A DNA stretch of 64,000 nt from Gammaproteobacteria bacterium (GTDB lineage Bacteria; Pseudomonadota; Gammaproteobacteria; Enterobacterales; Psychrobiaceae). This document shows positions 51,467 through 60,948 of this stretch, one piece after another; the stretch's first letter is position 1, and each line of letters starts with the position of its first letter. The notes below the pieces were generated by a model. The model was given only the letters and a program-made list of their open reading frames with translations. It made no database searches and was not told the DNA's origin. The stretch is taken from assembly GCA_013214945.1 (NCBI GenBank), contig JABSRT010000005.1:186001-250000 (forward strand), read 5' to 3'. The translations under genes and the position numbers were made by a program.

Positions 51467-51832
51467 TTAATCTGTGCTAATCGTAATCGTTATTATGGTC
51501 GAGTCTTGGATAATTACATTATTACCGGTGTTTTGGATAATTGAAAATACCCCACTAGCCCCAGTAAATGAACTGTGGTCAATGATATTTAGACCCGTAA
51601 CGCTGTTGGTCACTTGATTATTGGTTAATTCAGCATCTAAACTAGCATTACTATTAGCTAATATATCTATGCCACCACCTAGGCCACTTTCCTCGGCTAA
51701 GTCTTCTAGTTGAACAGCGTTTTGTTGCATGAACTCCAATGGGTCTGACTCCGATGCACTAACAACGGGATGGATCATTAGCATCAGTAAGGTAAGTGGC
51801 ATATGAATGTATGTTAATTGCAGTGACCTCAT
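51467..51832 (-). CDS. Small exported protein with Gly-Gly motif and Asn-rich beta tail
   Basis: 121 residues; signal peptide about 8-26 (PLTLLMLMIHPVVSA). Then an acidic helical stretch and QLEDLAEESGLGGGIDIL with Gly-Gly at 52-54, like a C39 leader site. The rest (LDAELTNNQVTNSVTG, then FSIIQNTGNNVIIQDSTIITI) has the alternating Asn/hydrophobic look of amyloid or curlin-like repeats; no cysteine. Excellent AGGAGG five bases before ATG 51832. Separated from the big repeat gene by a strong hairpin, so probably made at lower level: a candidate minor or nucleating subunit. Confidence 0.65.
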   Translation of the reverse strand: MRSLQLTYIHMPLTLLMLMIHPVVSASESDPLEFMQQNAVQLEDLAEESGLGGGIDILANSNASLDAELTNNQVTNSVTGLNIIDHSSFTGASGVFSIIQNTGNNVIIQDSTIITITISTD

Positions 51833-51862
51833 AGCTCCCTCCTTTCATCTGTCTTGGTAAAA

Positions 51863-51891
51863 GTTGCTGGTAGCATATAACTACCAGCAAC
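51863..51891 (-). terminator. Strong hairpin between the repeat-protein gene and downstream genes
   Basis: GTTGCTGGTAG and CTACCAGCAAC, an 11-base perfect stem with seven-base loop, followed on the minus strand by TTTT. It lies 33 bases after the repeat-protein stop and 31 before the next start, so it is likely a partial terminator or 3' stabiliser that sets the ratio of major to minor components. Confidence 0.7.
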
Positions 51892-51923
51892 ATTAGTGCT
51901 TACTCTAAGCTGGTTGTTCTAGC

Positions 51924-53570
51924 TTATTGGCTACTAGCAGGATTAACATTTACGTTGCCCTGGAATGATATCTGTTGCTGAGTTAATGAACCATGACCAA
52001 GATTTTGGACATTTTGATTAATACCAGCAGTACCATTGAACGAATCGCTAATGTTATTACTTGTAACCGTACCTTCAGACTCTGTTACGTTATAAGTAAG
52101 AGTATTACCAGTCACCGTGCCATCCAAGCTTGATGAGTTCATGCTGTAAGTAATCTCATTAGTTGCCGTACCGCCATTGTTAGCTGCTGCAGTTCCCCAG
52201 CCCTCACTCCAAGCCTGGCTGTTGTCGCTGTTATCGCTGTTGTCGCTGTTATCGCTGTTATCGACAGTTGCGGTGCTGCCATTGTTAGCTGCTGCGGAAC
52301 CTGTCGCATTGGCAGTAGCCATACTGTTATCAGAGTTATCGTTGTAGCTATTAGAGTTTGCTGAGCTGCCATTGTTAGCCGCTGCTTCAGTAGCAATTGC
52401 TGAGCTATTATCAGAGCTGTCTGAGTTATCAGAATTATCAGAATTATCGTTACCGCTATCAATTGCAGAGAATGCACTGCTGCCGTTGTTAGCAGCTGCA
52501 CCTGTTGCTGTTGCTTGACTGCTGTCATTATCAGAGTTATCAGAATTATCAGAGTTATCAGAGCTATCGTTACCGCTATCAATTGCAGAGAATGCACTGC
52601 TGCCGTTGTTAGCTGCAGCGCCGGTTGCTGTTGCTTGGCTGCTGTCATTATCAGAGTTATCAGAGCTATCAGAGTGAGTTGAGTTATCTGAGTTGTTTGA
52701 GTTATCAGAATTGTCAGAGTTGTCTGAATTGTTTGAATTGTCTGAGTTATCAGAGCTGTCCGTTAATGAAAAAGCAAGGCTGCCATTATTAGCTGCAGCG
52801 CCCGTTGCACTTGCTGAACTAGTTACTGAATTATCTGAGTTGTCTGAATTATTAGAGTTGTCAGAGTTATCTGAGTTGTCTGAATTATTAGAGTTATCAG
52901 AATTATCTGAGTCGTTATTACCAATATCAGTGAATGATGCATCGTCTAATGTGCTGTTATCAGAGCTATTAGAGTTATCAGAGTTGTCTGAATTATTAGA
53001 GTTATCAGAATTATCTGAATCGTTATTACCGATGTCGGTGAATGATGCATCGTCTAATGTGCTGTTATCAGAGTTGTTAGAGTTATCTGAATTATCTGAA
53101 TTGTTAGAGTTATCTGAATTATCAGAATCATCATTAGCAATATCAGTAAAACTGGCGTCATCTAACATGCTGTTATCCGAGTTATTTGAGGCATCAGAGT
53201 TATCAGAATTGTTTGAGTTATCAGAATTGTCCGAATCATCATTAGCAATATCAGTAAAGCTTGCGTCGTCTAACGTGCTGTTATCAGAGTTATCTGAATT
53301 ATCAGAATCATCATTAGCAACATCAGAAAAGCTTGCGTCGTCTAACGTACTGTTGTCTGAGTTATTGGTATTATCAGAATTATCGGTCGTGGCTTGTGAG
53401 TTCTCGTTAGCTGATGATGAACCGTCGCCAGAAGTGTCAGAGCTGGCTGTTGCTGTTTGTGAGTCAGTAACCTCGGTGGCGGTATTTGTAGGGTTTGCCA
53501 GTGCTGAAGTGGTAGCCCCTAATAGAATAGCCATACTTGCTGCGAGTAAAGTTTTATTAAAATTTTGCAT
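51924..53570 (-). CDS. Exported Asp/Asn/Ser-rich repeat protein, candidate fibre subunit
   Basis: 548 residues; signal peptide (about 6-25, KTLLAASMAILLGATTSALA). Residues about 65-465 are low-complexity DNS tripeptide tracts in which two short modules recur: LDDASFTDI (five copies, about 38 residues apart) and AAANNGS (six copies). The C-terminal 85 residues are non-repetitive: EITYSMNSSSLDGTVTGNTL and GINQNVQNLGHGSLTQQQI, with a Gln/Asn-rich pattern seen in amyloid repeats. Very acidic, no cysteine (FapB/FapC reportedly end in CxC). Ideal GGAG before the ATG and first in its operon. Likely the main secreted structural protein; function inferred. Confidence 0.75.
   Translation of the reverse strand: MQNFNKTLLAASMAILLGATTSALANPTNTATEVTDSQTATASSDTSGDGSSSANENSQATTDNSDNTNNSDNSTLDDASFSDVANDDSDNSDNSDNSTLDDASFTDIANDDSDNSDNSNNSDNSDASNNSDNSMLDDASFTDIANDDSDNSDNSNNSDNSDNSNNSDNSTLDDASFTDIGNNDSDNSDNSNNSDNSDNSNSSDNSTLDDASFTDIGNNDSDNSDNSNNSDNSDNSDNSNNSDNSDNSVTSSASATGAAANNGSLAFSLTDSSDNSDNSNNSDNSDNSDNSNNSDNSTHSDSSDNSDNDSSQATATGAAANNGSSAFSAIDSGNDSSDNSDNSDNSDNDSSQATATGAAANNGSSAFSAIDSGNDNSDNSDNSDSSDNSSAIATEAAANNGSSANSNSYNDNSDNSMATANATGSAAANNGSTATVDNSDNSDNSDNSDNSQAWSEGWGTAAANNGGTATNEITYSMNSSSLDGTVTGNTLTYNVTESEGTVTSNNISDSFNGTAGINQNVQNLGHGSLTQQQISFQGNVNVNPASSQ
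52220..53370 (-). repeat. Coding tandem-repeat tract (DNS-rich)
   Basis: Nine-base and shorter units encoding Asp-Asn-Ser, repeated many times with synonymous changes (GATAACTCA, GATAATTCA and similar), interrupted by the LDDASF and AAANNGS module codons. The internal identity makes the tract prone to recombination, slippage and assembly errors; the copy number here should be treated with care. Confidence 0.85.
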
Positions 53571-53987
53571 ATTATGCTCCGTAAATTAATTTTTTCACCA
53601 TTTCATTCCCAAACAACTAACAACAAGCAATGGTAATGGCAATGTGCTTAATGTAAGCGTGGTAAGTTAGCGCTTGGTTGATATTCTCATTCTCATCAAC
53701 TTAAAATTCCATAAAAAGCAGGTCAAAAGATCCTTAAAAAAATCGTAATTTTAGTGTCGATATTTTTTACACTTCATTAATTTTAATTTAATGGCTGTTT
53801 TTTACATGTTGATTTTTATTGTTTTTATGTGTGTGGCTTGTTTTATGCAAACCAAGTGGCGTGTATGTTTTTTTAATTAAGGCTCTAAAAATAAAGACTT
53901 TTTATACCTTAGAGAAAAGTTTTGATTGTAGAGATAAGCCGTAGACACAAAGGACTAAATAACTAGCGGGCTATAAGGATTTTGAGA
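53571..53987. promoter_or_regulatory. Divergent promoter region, repeat protein and winged-helix regulator
   Basis: About 415 bases, very AT-rich, between the repeat-protein gene (minus) and its divergent regulator (plus). AAGGA at 53976 serves the regulator. No defined operator was recognised; its length leaves room for several sites. Confidence 0.5.
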
Positions 53988-54749
53988 ATGATTCACCGTG
54001 TGCAAAATAACGGTATCTTACTGATATCTGATGATAAATTTATTGTCGGGTTATTAACCGGATGCTGTGTGAGCCGAGACTATTATTTAGATAATATTTC
54101 TTGTGCTAATTTCCTCCAAAATAAGGCAACAGATCATGTATATAACAATATTTTAATCGACACTCGTAAAATGAGCGAGTCACTTATTGAGGTCTGTTTA
54201 GACCTACTGCAAAGTATTAATCACCAGTATCATATTCCGGTTTGTGTGATACACCTTGCTAGCGCAATTGAGATGTTAAAAAATCACGCTTGGATTGATT
54301 GTTGTTTGTGTGAACCGACAAATGAGTTGTTAGGTGACTATTTAAATAAGGTTTGTATTCAAGGCAATAATGAGCGACGAAATAATGCACGTCGTCGAGC
54401 TAGGGAGCGTAGAGGAGGTTTAGAAATTAACCTCGAAGAGCTCGATAATAATTGTTGTGAAATTGGGCCCTTTAAGATTGACCGTAATTGCCAAGTAGTT
54501 ACATATAACGGTACCGATTTAGAGTTAACAACTAAAGAGTTTAAACTTTTTAGTTTACTGGCTGACTCTTTTGAGCGTGTTTGTACGACAGACTGCATCA
54601 TTAAACATCTGTGGCCTGAGACTCATCGTGCAACCAAGTCTGACTTATATCAATATATGCATCTGTTGAGAAAAAAAGTAGAGCATGACCCTGATAACCC
54701 GCATTGGATTCTAACGGTTAAAGGTGTTGGCTATAAGCTGAAAATATAA
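53988..54749 (+). CDS. Winged-helix regulator with degenerate receiver domain
   Basis: 253 residues from ATG 53988 (AAGGA eight bases upstream; a TTG six bases earlier is too close). N-terminal receiver-like domain: ILLISDDKF with acidic pair, ILIDTRKM with a possible phospho-acceptor Asp58, but the conserved lysine position reads CCLCEPTNE, so it lacks the switch Lys and may work without phosphorylation. An Arg-rich linker (NNERRNNARRRARERRGG) leads to an OmpR-type winged helix: LELTTKEFKLFSLLADSF then DLYQYMHLLRKKVEHDP and GVGYKLKI. No kinase adjoins. Divergent from the repeat-protein operon, the obvious candidate target. Confidence 0.82.
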   Translation: MIHRVQNNGILLISDDKFIVGLLTGCCVSRDYYLDNISCANFLQNKATDHVYNNILIDTRKMSESLIEVCLDLLQSINHQYHIPVCVIHLASAIEMLKNHAWIDCCLCEPTNELLGDYLNKVCIQGNNERRNNARRRARERRGGLEINLEELDNNCCEIGPFKIDRNCQVVTYNGTDLELTTKEFKLFSLLADSFERVCTTDCIIKHLWPETHRATKSDLYQYMHLLRKKVEHDPDNPHWILTVKGVGYKLKI

Positions 54750-54786
54750 ATGACTTTAATCTGAAATCTAAGTTGTTGAGTGGGTT

Positions 54787-54833
54787 TATGTGATAAAAAA
54801 AGGGTAATAATATTACCCTTTTTTTATCACATA
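54787..54833. terminator. Bidirectional terminator overlapping the tusA stop codon
   Basis: A perfect 22-base stem with a three-base loop, 54787-54808 pairing with 54812-54833, with a seven-base A/T-run in each arm. It ends both the regulator transcript and tusA, whose last codons and stop lie in the stem. Confidence 0.9.
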
Positions 54834-55043
54834 GGTATAAGGCAGAGAGTTAACTTGGGAATTGATTAACTCATGATCCATAAAACGACAGAAGCTTGGA
54901 ATATCTCTTGTGGTTGAAGGGTCATCAGCGGTGACTACTAGAGTTTCTCCACTGTTCAGTTTACGGATAGTTTTTCTTAGCATCATGACAGGCTCTGGAC
55001 AGCGTAATCCGATGGCATCTAAACTATGTTCAACATTGGCCAT
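54813..55043 (-). CDS. tusA: Sulfur carrier protein TusA
   Basis: 76 residues. [19 protein letters not shown] carries the CPxP motif with the active-site cysteine that takes persulfide from IscS and passes it to the TusBCD relay for tRNA 2-thiouridine synthesis. The later [20 protein letters not shown] is also conserved. ATG at 55043. Its 3' end doubles as half of a terminator hairpin. Monocistronic. Confidence 0.95.
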   Translation of the reverse strand: MANVEHSLDAIGLRCPEPVMMLRKTIRKLNSGETLVVTADDPSTTRDIPSFCRFMDHELINSQVNSLPYTYVIKKG

Positions 55044-55130
55044 TGTTTATCTCAATTTTAAATAAAATTAATTCTAACGGCTCTCATTAAATAATCAACA
55101 TCGTGCTATTAAAAAGTTGCGCTAGAACAA

Positions 55131-55166
55131 AAAAAGGCTGCATAAGATAAATTATGCAGCCTTTTT
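55131..55166. terminator. Terminator downstream of fadA
   Basis: AAAAAGGCTGCATAA and TTATGCAGCCTTTTT form a perfect 15-base stem around six bases, 18 bases after the fadA stop; T-runs on both strands. Confidence 0.9.
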
Positions 55167-55183
55167 ATTCTTGATCGAGCTAG

Positions 55184-56371
<1,188 letters not shown>

Positions 56372-58525
56372 TTAAGCGTTGTAGTAGGTTGCGCCAGCAG
56401 CAGCTTTTTCACGCATGCCGTCAGTCACTTTATACATTGCACCAAGGTGAGCATAGCTATCTGCTAGTTCAACAAAGGTTGCAACACCCATAGTATCGAT
56501 ATACTGGAATATGCCACCACGGAAAGGAGGGAAACCAAGACCAAATACTAAGCCGATATCAGCTTCGCCAGGGGTCGCGATAATGCCTTCTTCTAAACAG
56601 CGAACTGTTTCGATAACCATTGGGATCATGGTACGAGCGATGATTTCGTCGCTGCTGAATTGAGTTGTTTCAGCGCTAACAGCTTTTAGTAGCTCGTAAG
56701 CTTCTGGTGCTGGATCTTTCTTAGCGCGACCACGTTTATCTAAAGAGTGATTGTAGAAACCTTTGTCGTTCTTTTGACCATATCGACCAGCTTCATACAT
56801 AGCATCGATAGAATCTTTGCTATCTTTTGCCATGCGGTCAGGGAAACCTTTAGCCATTACATCTTGAGCGTGGTGAGCTGTATCCATACCAACAACATCA
56901 AGTAGGAACGCAGGACCCATTGGCCAGCCAAATTCTTTTTCCATCACTTTATCAACCTTGACGAAATCTGCGCCATCGCTGATTAACTTAGCGAAACCGC
57001 CAAAGTATGGGAATAGAACGCGGTTAATGAAGAAACCAGGACAATCATTAACAACGATTGGTGATTTACCCATTTTAGCCGCGTAAGCCACTACCGTCGC
57101 GATAGTTTCATCAGAGGTGTTTTCACCACGAATGATTTCAACTAAAGGCATCTTATGTACAGGGTTAAAGAAGTGCATGCCACAGAATTTTTCAGGGCGT
57201 TTAAGATTCTTAGCCAGTTCATTGATTGAGATAGTTGAAGTATTTGAAGTGACGATCGCGTCGTCGCTAACATAACCTTCAACTTCAGCTAATACCATGC
57301 CTTTAACTTTAGGGTTTTCAACCACAGCTTCAACGACGATATCAACATCTTTAACCGACTCGTAATTTAGCGTTGCGGTGATGCTGTTAAGGGTCTTAGC
57401 TAACTTAGCGCCGTCAATACGCTTGCGCTTAAGTTGTTTGTTTAGAATGCCAGACGCTTCATTTAGACCAAGATCTAGTGCTGCTTGGTTAATGTCTTTC
57501 ATCACAATCGGCGTGCCTTTGCTCGCTGATTGGTAAGCGATACCGCCACCCATGATACCAGCACCAAGTACAGCGGCAGTTTCAACTTTTAATGCTGTTT
57601 TAGCTGCTTTCTTAGAGTTGGCTTTAATCAGTTGATCATTTAAGAAAATACCAACCAATGAGCGAGCAACATCAGTTTTAGCTAGTTTAACAAAACCTTT
57701 AGTTTCGACTAGTAAAGCTTTGTCACGCGTCATGCTCGCGCTCTTCTCTATACACTTAAGTGCGGTCATCGGTGCTGGGTAATGTTTACCGGCTTTCGAT
57801 GCAACCATGCCTTTAGCGGTGGAGAATGACATCATATTTTCAATTGGCGATAGTGTTAATGGTGCTTGCTTTTCAGCACGACGCGCTAGCCAATCGAACT
57901 TACCAGCAATCGCATCTTCTAACATTGCAATGGCACAATCGCGTAACTTTTCAGGAGCCACTACGGCATCAACCGCACCGACTTTAAGTGCTTTGTCTGC
58001 TTTATTATTCGTTGCGCCAGTGATCCACATTAATGCGTTATCACAACCGATAAGACGAGGTAAACGTACTGTCCCACCCCAACCAGGCATAATACCTAGT
58101 TTGGTTTCTGGTAAACCAAGTACTGCAGTGGTATCGGCAATACGGTAATCTGCTAGTAACACCGCTTCACAACCGCCACCTAGTGCAAAGCCATTAATGG
58201 CAGCAATGGTTGGGCAGTTTAGATCTTCAAAGCCGTTAAATGTTTTATTGACAGAAGCTAACCATTCGCTTAGTTGCTCTTGGGGCGCGTCAAAGTGGGT
58301 GGTGAACTCGGTGATGTCTGCGCCAACAATAAATGCTGACTTACCACTGGTCATTACCACACCTTTAAGATCGGTTAGACCTTGAAGAACCTCAACTGCT
58401 GATTGAAACGATTGAAGAGTCTGTTGGTCAAATTTGTTGACCGAACCATCTTTTGCGTCAAATTTTAACTCTGCAATACCATCTTTAATGTAGCTTACAG
58501 AGAGGGTGCTTGATTCATAAATCAT
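56372..58525 (-). CDS. fadB: Fatty-acid oxidation complex alpha subunit (enoyl-CoA hydratase / 3-hydroxyacyl-CoA dehydrogenase)
   Basis: 717 residues, normal FadB length. N-terminal crotonase domain ([46 protein letters not shown] with the catalytic glutamates) and C-terminal dehydrogenase with NAD site [13 protein letters not shown], then [18 protein letters not shown] and [16 protein letters not shown]. Two steps of beta-oxidation, with fadA next. A PsrA-like palindrome lies about 130-150 bases upstream of the start. Confidence 0.96.
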   Translation of the reverse strand: MIYESSTLSVSYIKDGIAELKFDAKDGSVNKFDQQTLQSFQSAVEVLQGLTDLKGVVMTSGKSAFIVGADITEFTTHFDAPQEQLSEWLASVNKTFNGFEDLNCPTIAAINGFALGGGCEAVLLADYRIADTTAVLGLPETKLGIMPGWGGTVRLPRLIGCDNALMWITGATNNKADKALKVGAVDAVVAPEKLRDCAIAMLEDAIAGKFDWLARRAEKQAPLTLSPIENMMSFSTAKGMVASKAGKHYPAPMTALKCIEKSASMTRDKALLVETKGFVKLAKTDVARSLVGIFLNDQLIKANSKKAAKTALKVETAAVLGAGIMGGGIAYQSASKGTPIVMKDINQAALDLGLNEASGILNKQLKRKRIDGAKLAKTLNSITATLNYESVKDVDIVVEAVVENPKVKGMVLAEVEGYVSDDAIVTSNTSTISINELAKNLKRPEKFCGMHFFNPVHKMPLVEIIRGENTSDETIATVVAYAAKMGKSPIVVNDCPGFFINRVLFPYFGGFAKLISDGADFVKVDKVMEKEFGWPMGPAFLLDVVGMDTAHHAQDVMAKGFPDRMAKDSKDSIDAMYEAGRYGQKNDKGFYNHSLDKRGRAKKDPAPEAYELLKAVSAETTQFSSDEIIARTMIPMVIETVRCLEEGIIATPGEADIGLVFGLGFPPFRGGIFQYIDTMGVATFVELADSYAHLGAMYKVTDGMREKAAAGATYYNA

Positions 58526-58893
58526 TATTATTTTCCCTCGTCGATAACGTCAGTCGACATACAATGTTACAGACCAATATTGGCCCAATTTTGAATATAA
58601 TTATTTTATAGCAACAACCAAGTTTCTCTTGTGTTGGGTGAAATTTCAACTGTTAATTTAAACAAATGTTTGAACTTGGGGGTTGTTTGGCTTGGCCGTG
58701 CTAATAATCACTATAATTTCATTGGTTTAGAGCATTAACTCTAAAGTTGATTTTTGTTTTAAGCTGAAGAAACAGAGAGTTGTTTTTTATTATTACTAAG
58801 CTTGGCAGCGTATTATGGGTAAATTATCAATCAATTTATTATTATTGAGTAGCATACGGTATGATAAAAATATTAAATTTATCCGGAGTGGTC
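58526..58893. other. Intergenic between fadB and pepQ
   Basis: About 370 bases with divergent promoters. Apart from the PsrA-like palindrome, AT-rich with no clear additional feature. Confidence 0.4.
58657..58674. promoter_or_regulatory. PsrA-like operator upstream of fadB
   Basis: TTTAAACAAATGTTTGAA fits the PsrA-type pattern TTCAAAC-N4-GTTTGAA with one mismatch. PsrA regulates fatty-acid degradation genes in Shewanella and Pseudomonas and is released by acyl-CoA or fatty acids. It sits in the fadB-pepQ divergent region. Confidence 0.5.
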
Positions 58894-60213
58894 ATGGAAC
58901 AGTTAAATACACTTTTTGCCCAACATATTAGTGAACTCAATGCACGTGCGAAAACAATTATGGCGCGTGAGAATATTAAAACTTTGATTATTCACTCTGG
59001 GCAACCACGCAGACAATTTTTAGATGACATGGATTACCCGTTTAAAGTCAACCCGCACTTTAAAGCATGGTTACCTGTTATCAATAATCCTCATTGTTGG
59101 TTGATTATTGATGGTCTGAACAAACCGACCGTGGTTTTTTATCGTCCGGTTGATTTTTGGCATAAGGTGCCCGATGAACCGAATGACTTTTGGACTGAGC
59201 AATTTGATATTGTCTATCTAAAAAAACCCGATCAAATCGCCGATTATTTACCGCATGATCTTGGGCGAGCGGCTTATATTGGGGAGCATATAGAAGTCGC
59301 TGAGATATTAAATATTGGGTTGTTAAACCCCGAAGAACTGATCTCCTATTGCCATTATCACCGTGCGTATAAAACTGATTATGAAATGCATTGTTTGCGC
59401 CAAGCAAATAAAATAGCAGCGCTTGGGCACCAGGCTGCTAAAGCTGCTTTTCTTGCGCAGCAGTCTGAGTATGATATTCAAATCGCTTACCTGAAAGCGA
59501 CGAGACAGACCGAAAATGAAGTACCCTACGGTAATATTATTGCGTTAAATAATCATGGGGCAATTTTGCATTACACCGTATTAGAGCAAGAGGCTCCAGT
59601 AACATTTAATTCATTTTTAATTGATGCTGGTGCAAACTTTAATGGTTACGCTTCTGACATTACACGTTCATATTCCTTTGTTGATGATGAGTTTGCTCAA
59701 TTAATTGAAGCGCTAAATAAAAAAGAACTAGCGATCATTGAGCGGATAAAACCAGGGGTTAGCTATGTTGATTTACACGTTGCGATGCATACTTTAATTG
59801 CTGAGTTACTTGAGCAGTTTGATTTTGTTCGATTGCCAGCCGCTGATATTGTGGCAAAACAGATCACCAGCATTTTTTTTCCCCACGGTCTTGGTCATTT
59901 TTTAGGACTGCAAGTGCATGATGTTGGCGGATTTATGGCCGACGAGCGCGGAACACATCTTGCGGCGCCAGCTGAGCATCCGTTTTTACGTTGTACCCGT
60001 GTGATTGCTGCGCGTCATGTTCTGACGATTGAGCCTGGGCTATATTTTATCGACAGTCTGTTAGATGAATTAAAATTATCCGATAATTCTGGTTATATTA
60101 ATTGGGATAAAATCGAACAATTTAAGAAGTTTGGTGGCATTCGCATTGAAGATAACATTATTGTTCATCAGGGCCATATCGAAAATATGACCCGCGATGC
60201 TGGCATTGAGTAG
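58894..60213 (+). CDS. pepQ: Xaa-Pro dipeptidase
   Basis: 439 residues from ATG 58894, which has GGAG five bases upstream; the frame's 11-residue upstream extension lacks family similarity. Cytoplasmic metallopeptidase that cuts dipeptides with C-terminal proline. Pita-bread fold metal ligands: FLIDAGANFNGYASDITRSY (two Asp), FPHGLGHFLGLQVHD (His), LTIEPGLYF and GGIRIEDNI (two Glu). Overlaps yigZ at its 3' end, as a pepQ-yigZ pair downstream of fadBA is common in Shewanella and E. coli. Confidence 0.95.
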   Translation: MEQLNTLFAQHISELNARAKTIMARENIKTLIIHSGQPRRQFLDDMDYPFKVNPHFKAWLPVINNPHCWLIIDGLNKPTVVFYRPVDFWHKVPDEPNDFWTEQFDIVYLKKPDQIADYLPHDLGRAAYIGEHIEVAEILNIGLLNPEELISYCHYHRAYKTDYEMHCLRQANKIAALGHQAAKAAFLAQQSEYDIQIAYLKATRQTENEVPYGNIIALNNHGAILHYTVLEQEAPVTFNSFLIDAGANFNGYASDITRSYSFVDDEFAQLIEALNKKELAIIERIKPGVSYVDLHVAMHTLIAELLEQFDFVRLPAADIVAKQITSIFFPHGLGHFLGLQVHDVGGFMADERGTHLAAPAEHPFLRCTRVIAARHVLTIEPGLYFIDSLLDELKLSDNSGYINWDKIEQFKKFGGIRIEDNIIVHQGHIENMTRDAGIE

Positions 60214-60838
60214 TACTTTGAAACAAACTCCTTACCAAGCATTATCTAGTCCGTTAATGGTGCAAACAGAAGTTAAACGCAGTAAATTCTTGGCTTATAT
60301 TTCACCGACTCAAGGTGCTGTGCAAGCTAAAGCTTTTATCAATAAAATTAAGCGGCTTCATCCCGACGCCAGCCACAATTGCTGGGCTTATGTGGCTAGT
60401 CGTCCTGAAAATACTGTTGATATTGGTTATTCTGATGATGGTGAGCCATCGGGCTGTGCTGGGCGGCCCATGTTAAATGTATTGCAAGGCAGTGGCATTG
60501 GCGAGATCACCGTGGTTGTTAGTCGCTACTTTGGCGGTACAAAGCTAGGAACTGGTGGCATGGCGCGGGCGTATGCCGGAGCCGTGAGTGCTGTATTAGC
60601 CCAGGCGGTTACCGTGGAGAAAGCGGTATTAACCGAGTTATCATTTAGTTGTGATTATGCGTGGAGCAATCTGGTTGAGCAGCTAATTACGAAATATAAA
60701 GCCGGACTTATTCAGGCAAATTATCAAGCGACAATTGATTATCACATTGAGATAGATATCCGCCAAGCCGAGTCGTTTGTTGAGCAACTTAAGCAAAGTT
60801 CAAATGGTCAAATTTGCGTTGTTAAGTCACAACCCTGA
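60197..60838 (+). CDS. yigZ: YigZ/IMPACT-family protein
   Basis: Up to 213 residues. The IMPACT domain is unmistakable: VKRSKFLAYISPTQ, HNCWAYVASRPE, GYSDDGEPSGCAGRPMLNVL, VVVSRYFGGTKLGTGGMARAYAGA; a C-terminal DUF1949-like domain follows. Cellular function not established in bacteria. The ATG at 60197 has no ribosome-binding sequence; a TTG at 60218, four bases after the pepQ stop, gives MKQTPYQALSS and is a plausible real start through coupling. Confidence 0.88.
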   Translation: MLALSSTLKQTPYQALSSPLMVQTEVKRSKFLAYISPTQGAVQAKAFINKIKRLHPDASHNCWAYVASRPENTVDIGYSDDGEPSGCAGRPMLNVLQGSGIGEITVVVSRYFGGTKLGTGGMARAYAGAVSAVLAQAVTVEKAVLTELSFSCDYAWSNLVEQLITKYKAGLIQANYQATIDYHIEIDIRQAESFVEQLKQSSNGQICVVKSQP

Positions 60839-60948
60839 TGATCGCATCTCTTTATTAAGGATATTATTGCTCTACTGTCACCCTAACTCGACTCCGTTGC
60901 GGATATTGACTACAATATAGTTTCCTCAAAAAAATTAACGACATATCT

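Noticed and set aside
52220-53370. Repeated units considered as a CRISPR array
   Set aside because: Units are short, contiguous, in frame and lack unique spacers; no cas genes are present.
52220-53370. DNS tracts considered as RTX calcium-binding repeats
   Set aside because: The GGxGxDxxx nonapeptide is absent.
52693-53589. Long plus-strand frame (298 residues) opposite the DNS-repeat gene, reading as LSEL repeats
   Set aside because: It is the antisense reading of a repetitive coding tract; the minus-strand frame has a signal peptide, an ideal ribosome-binding site and operon context.
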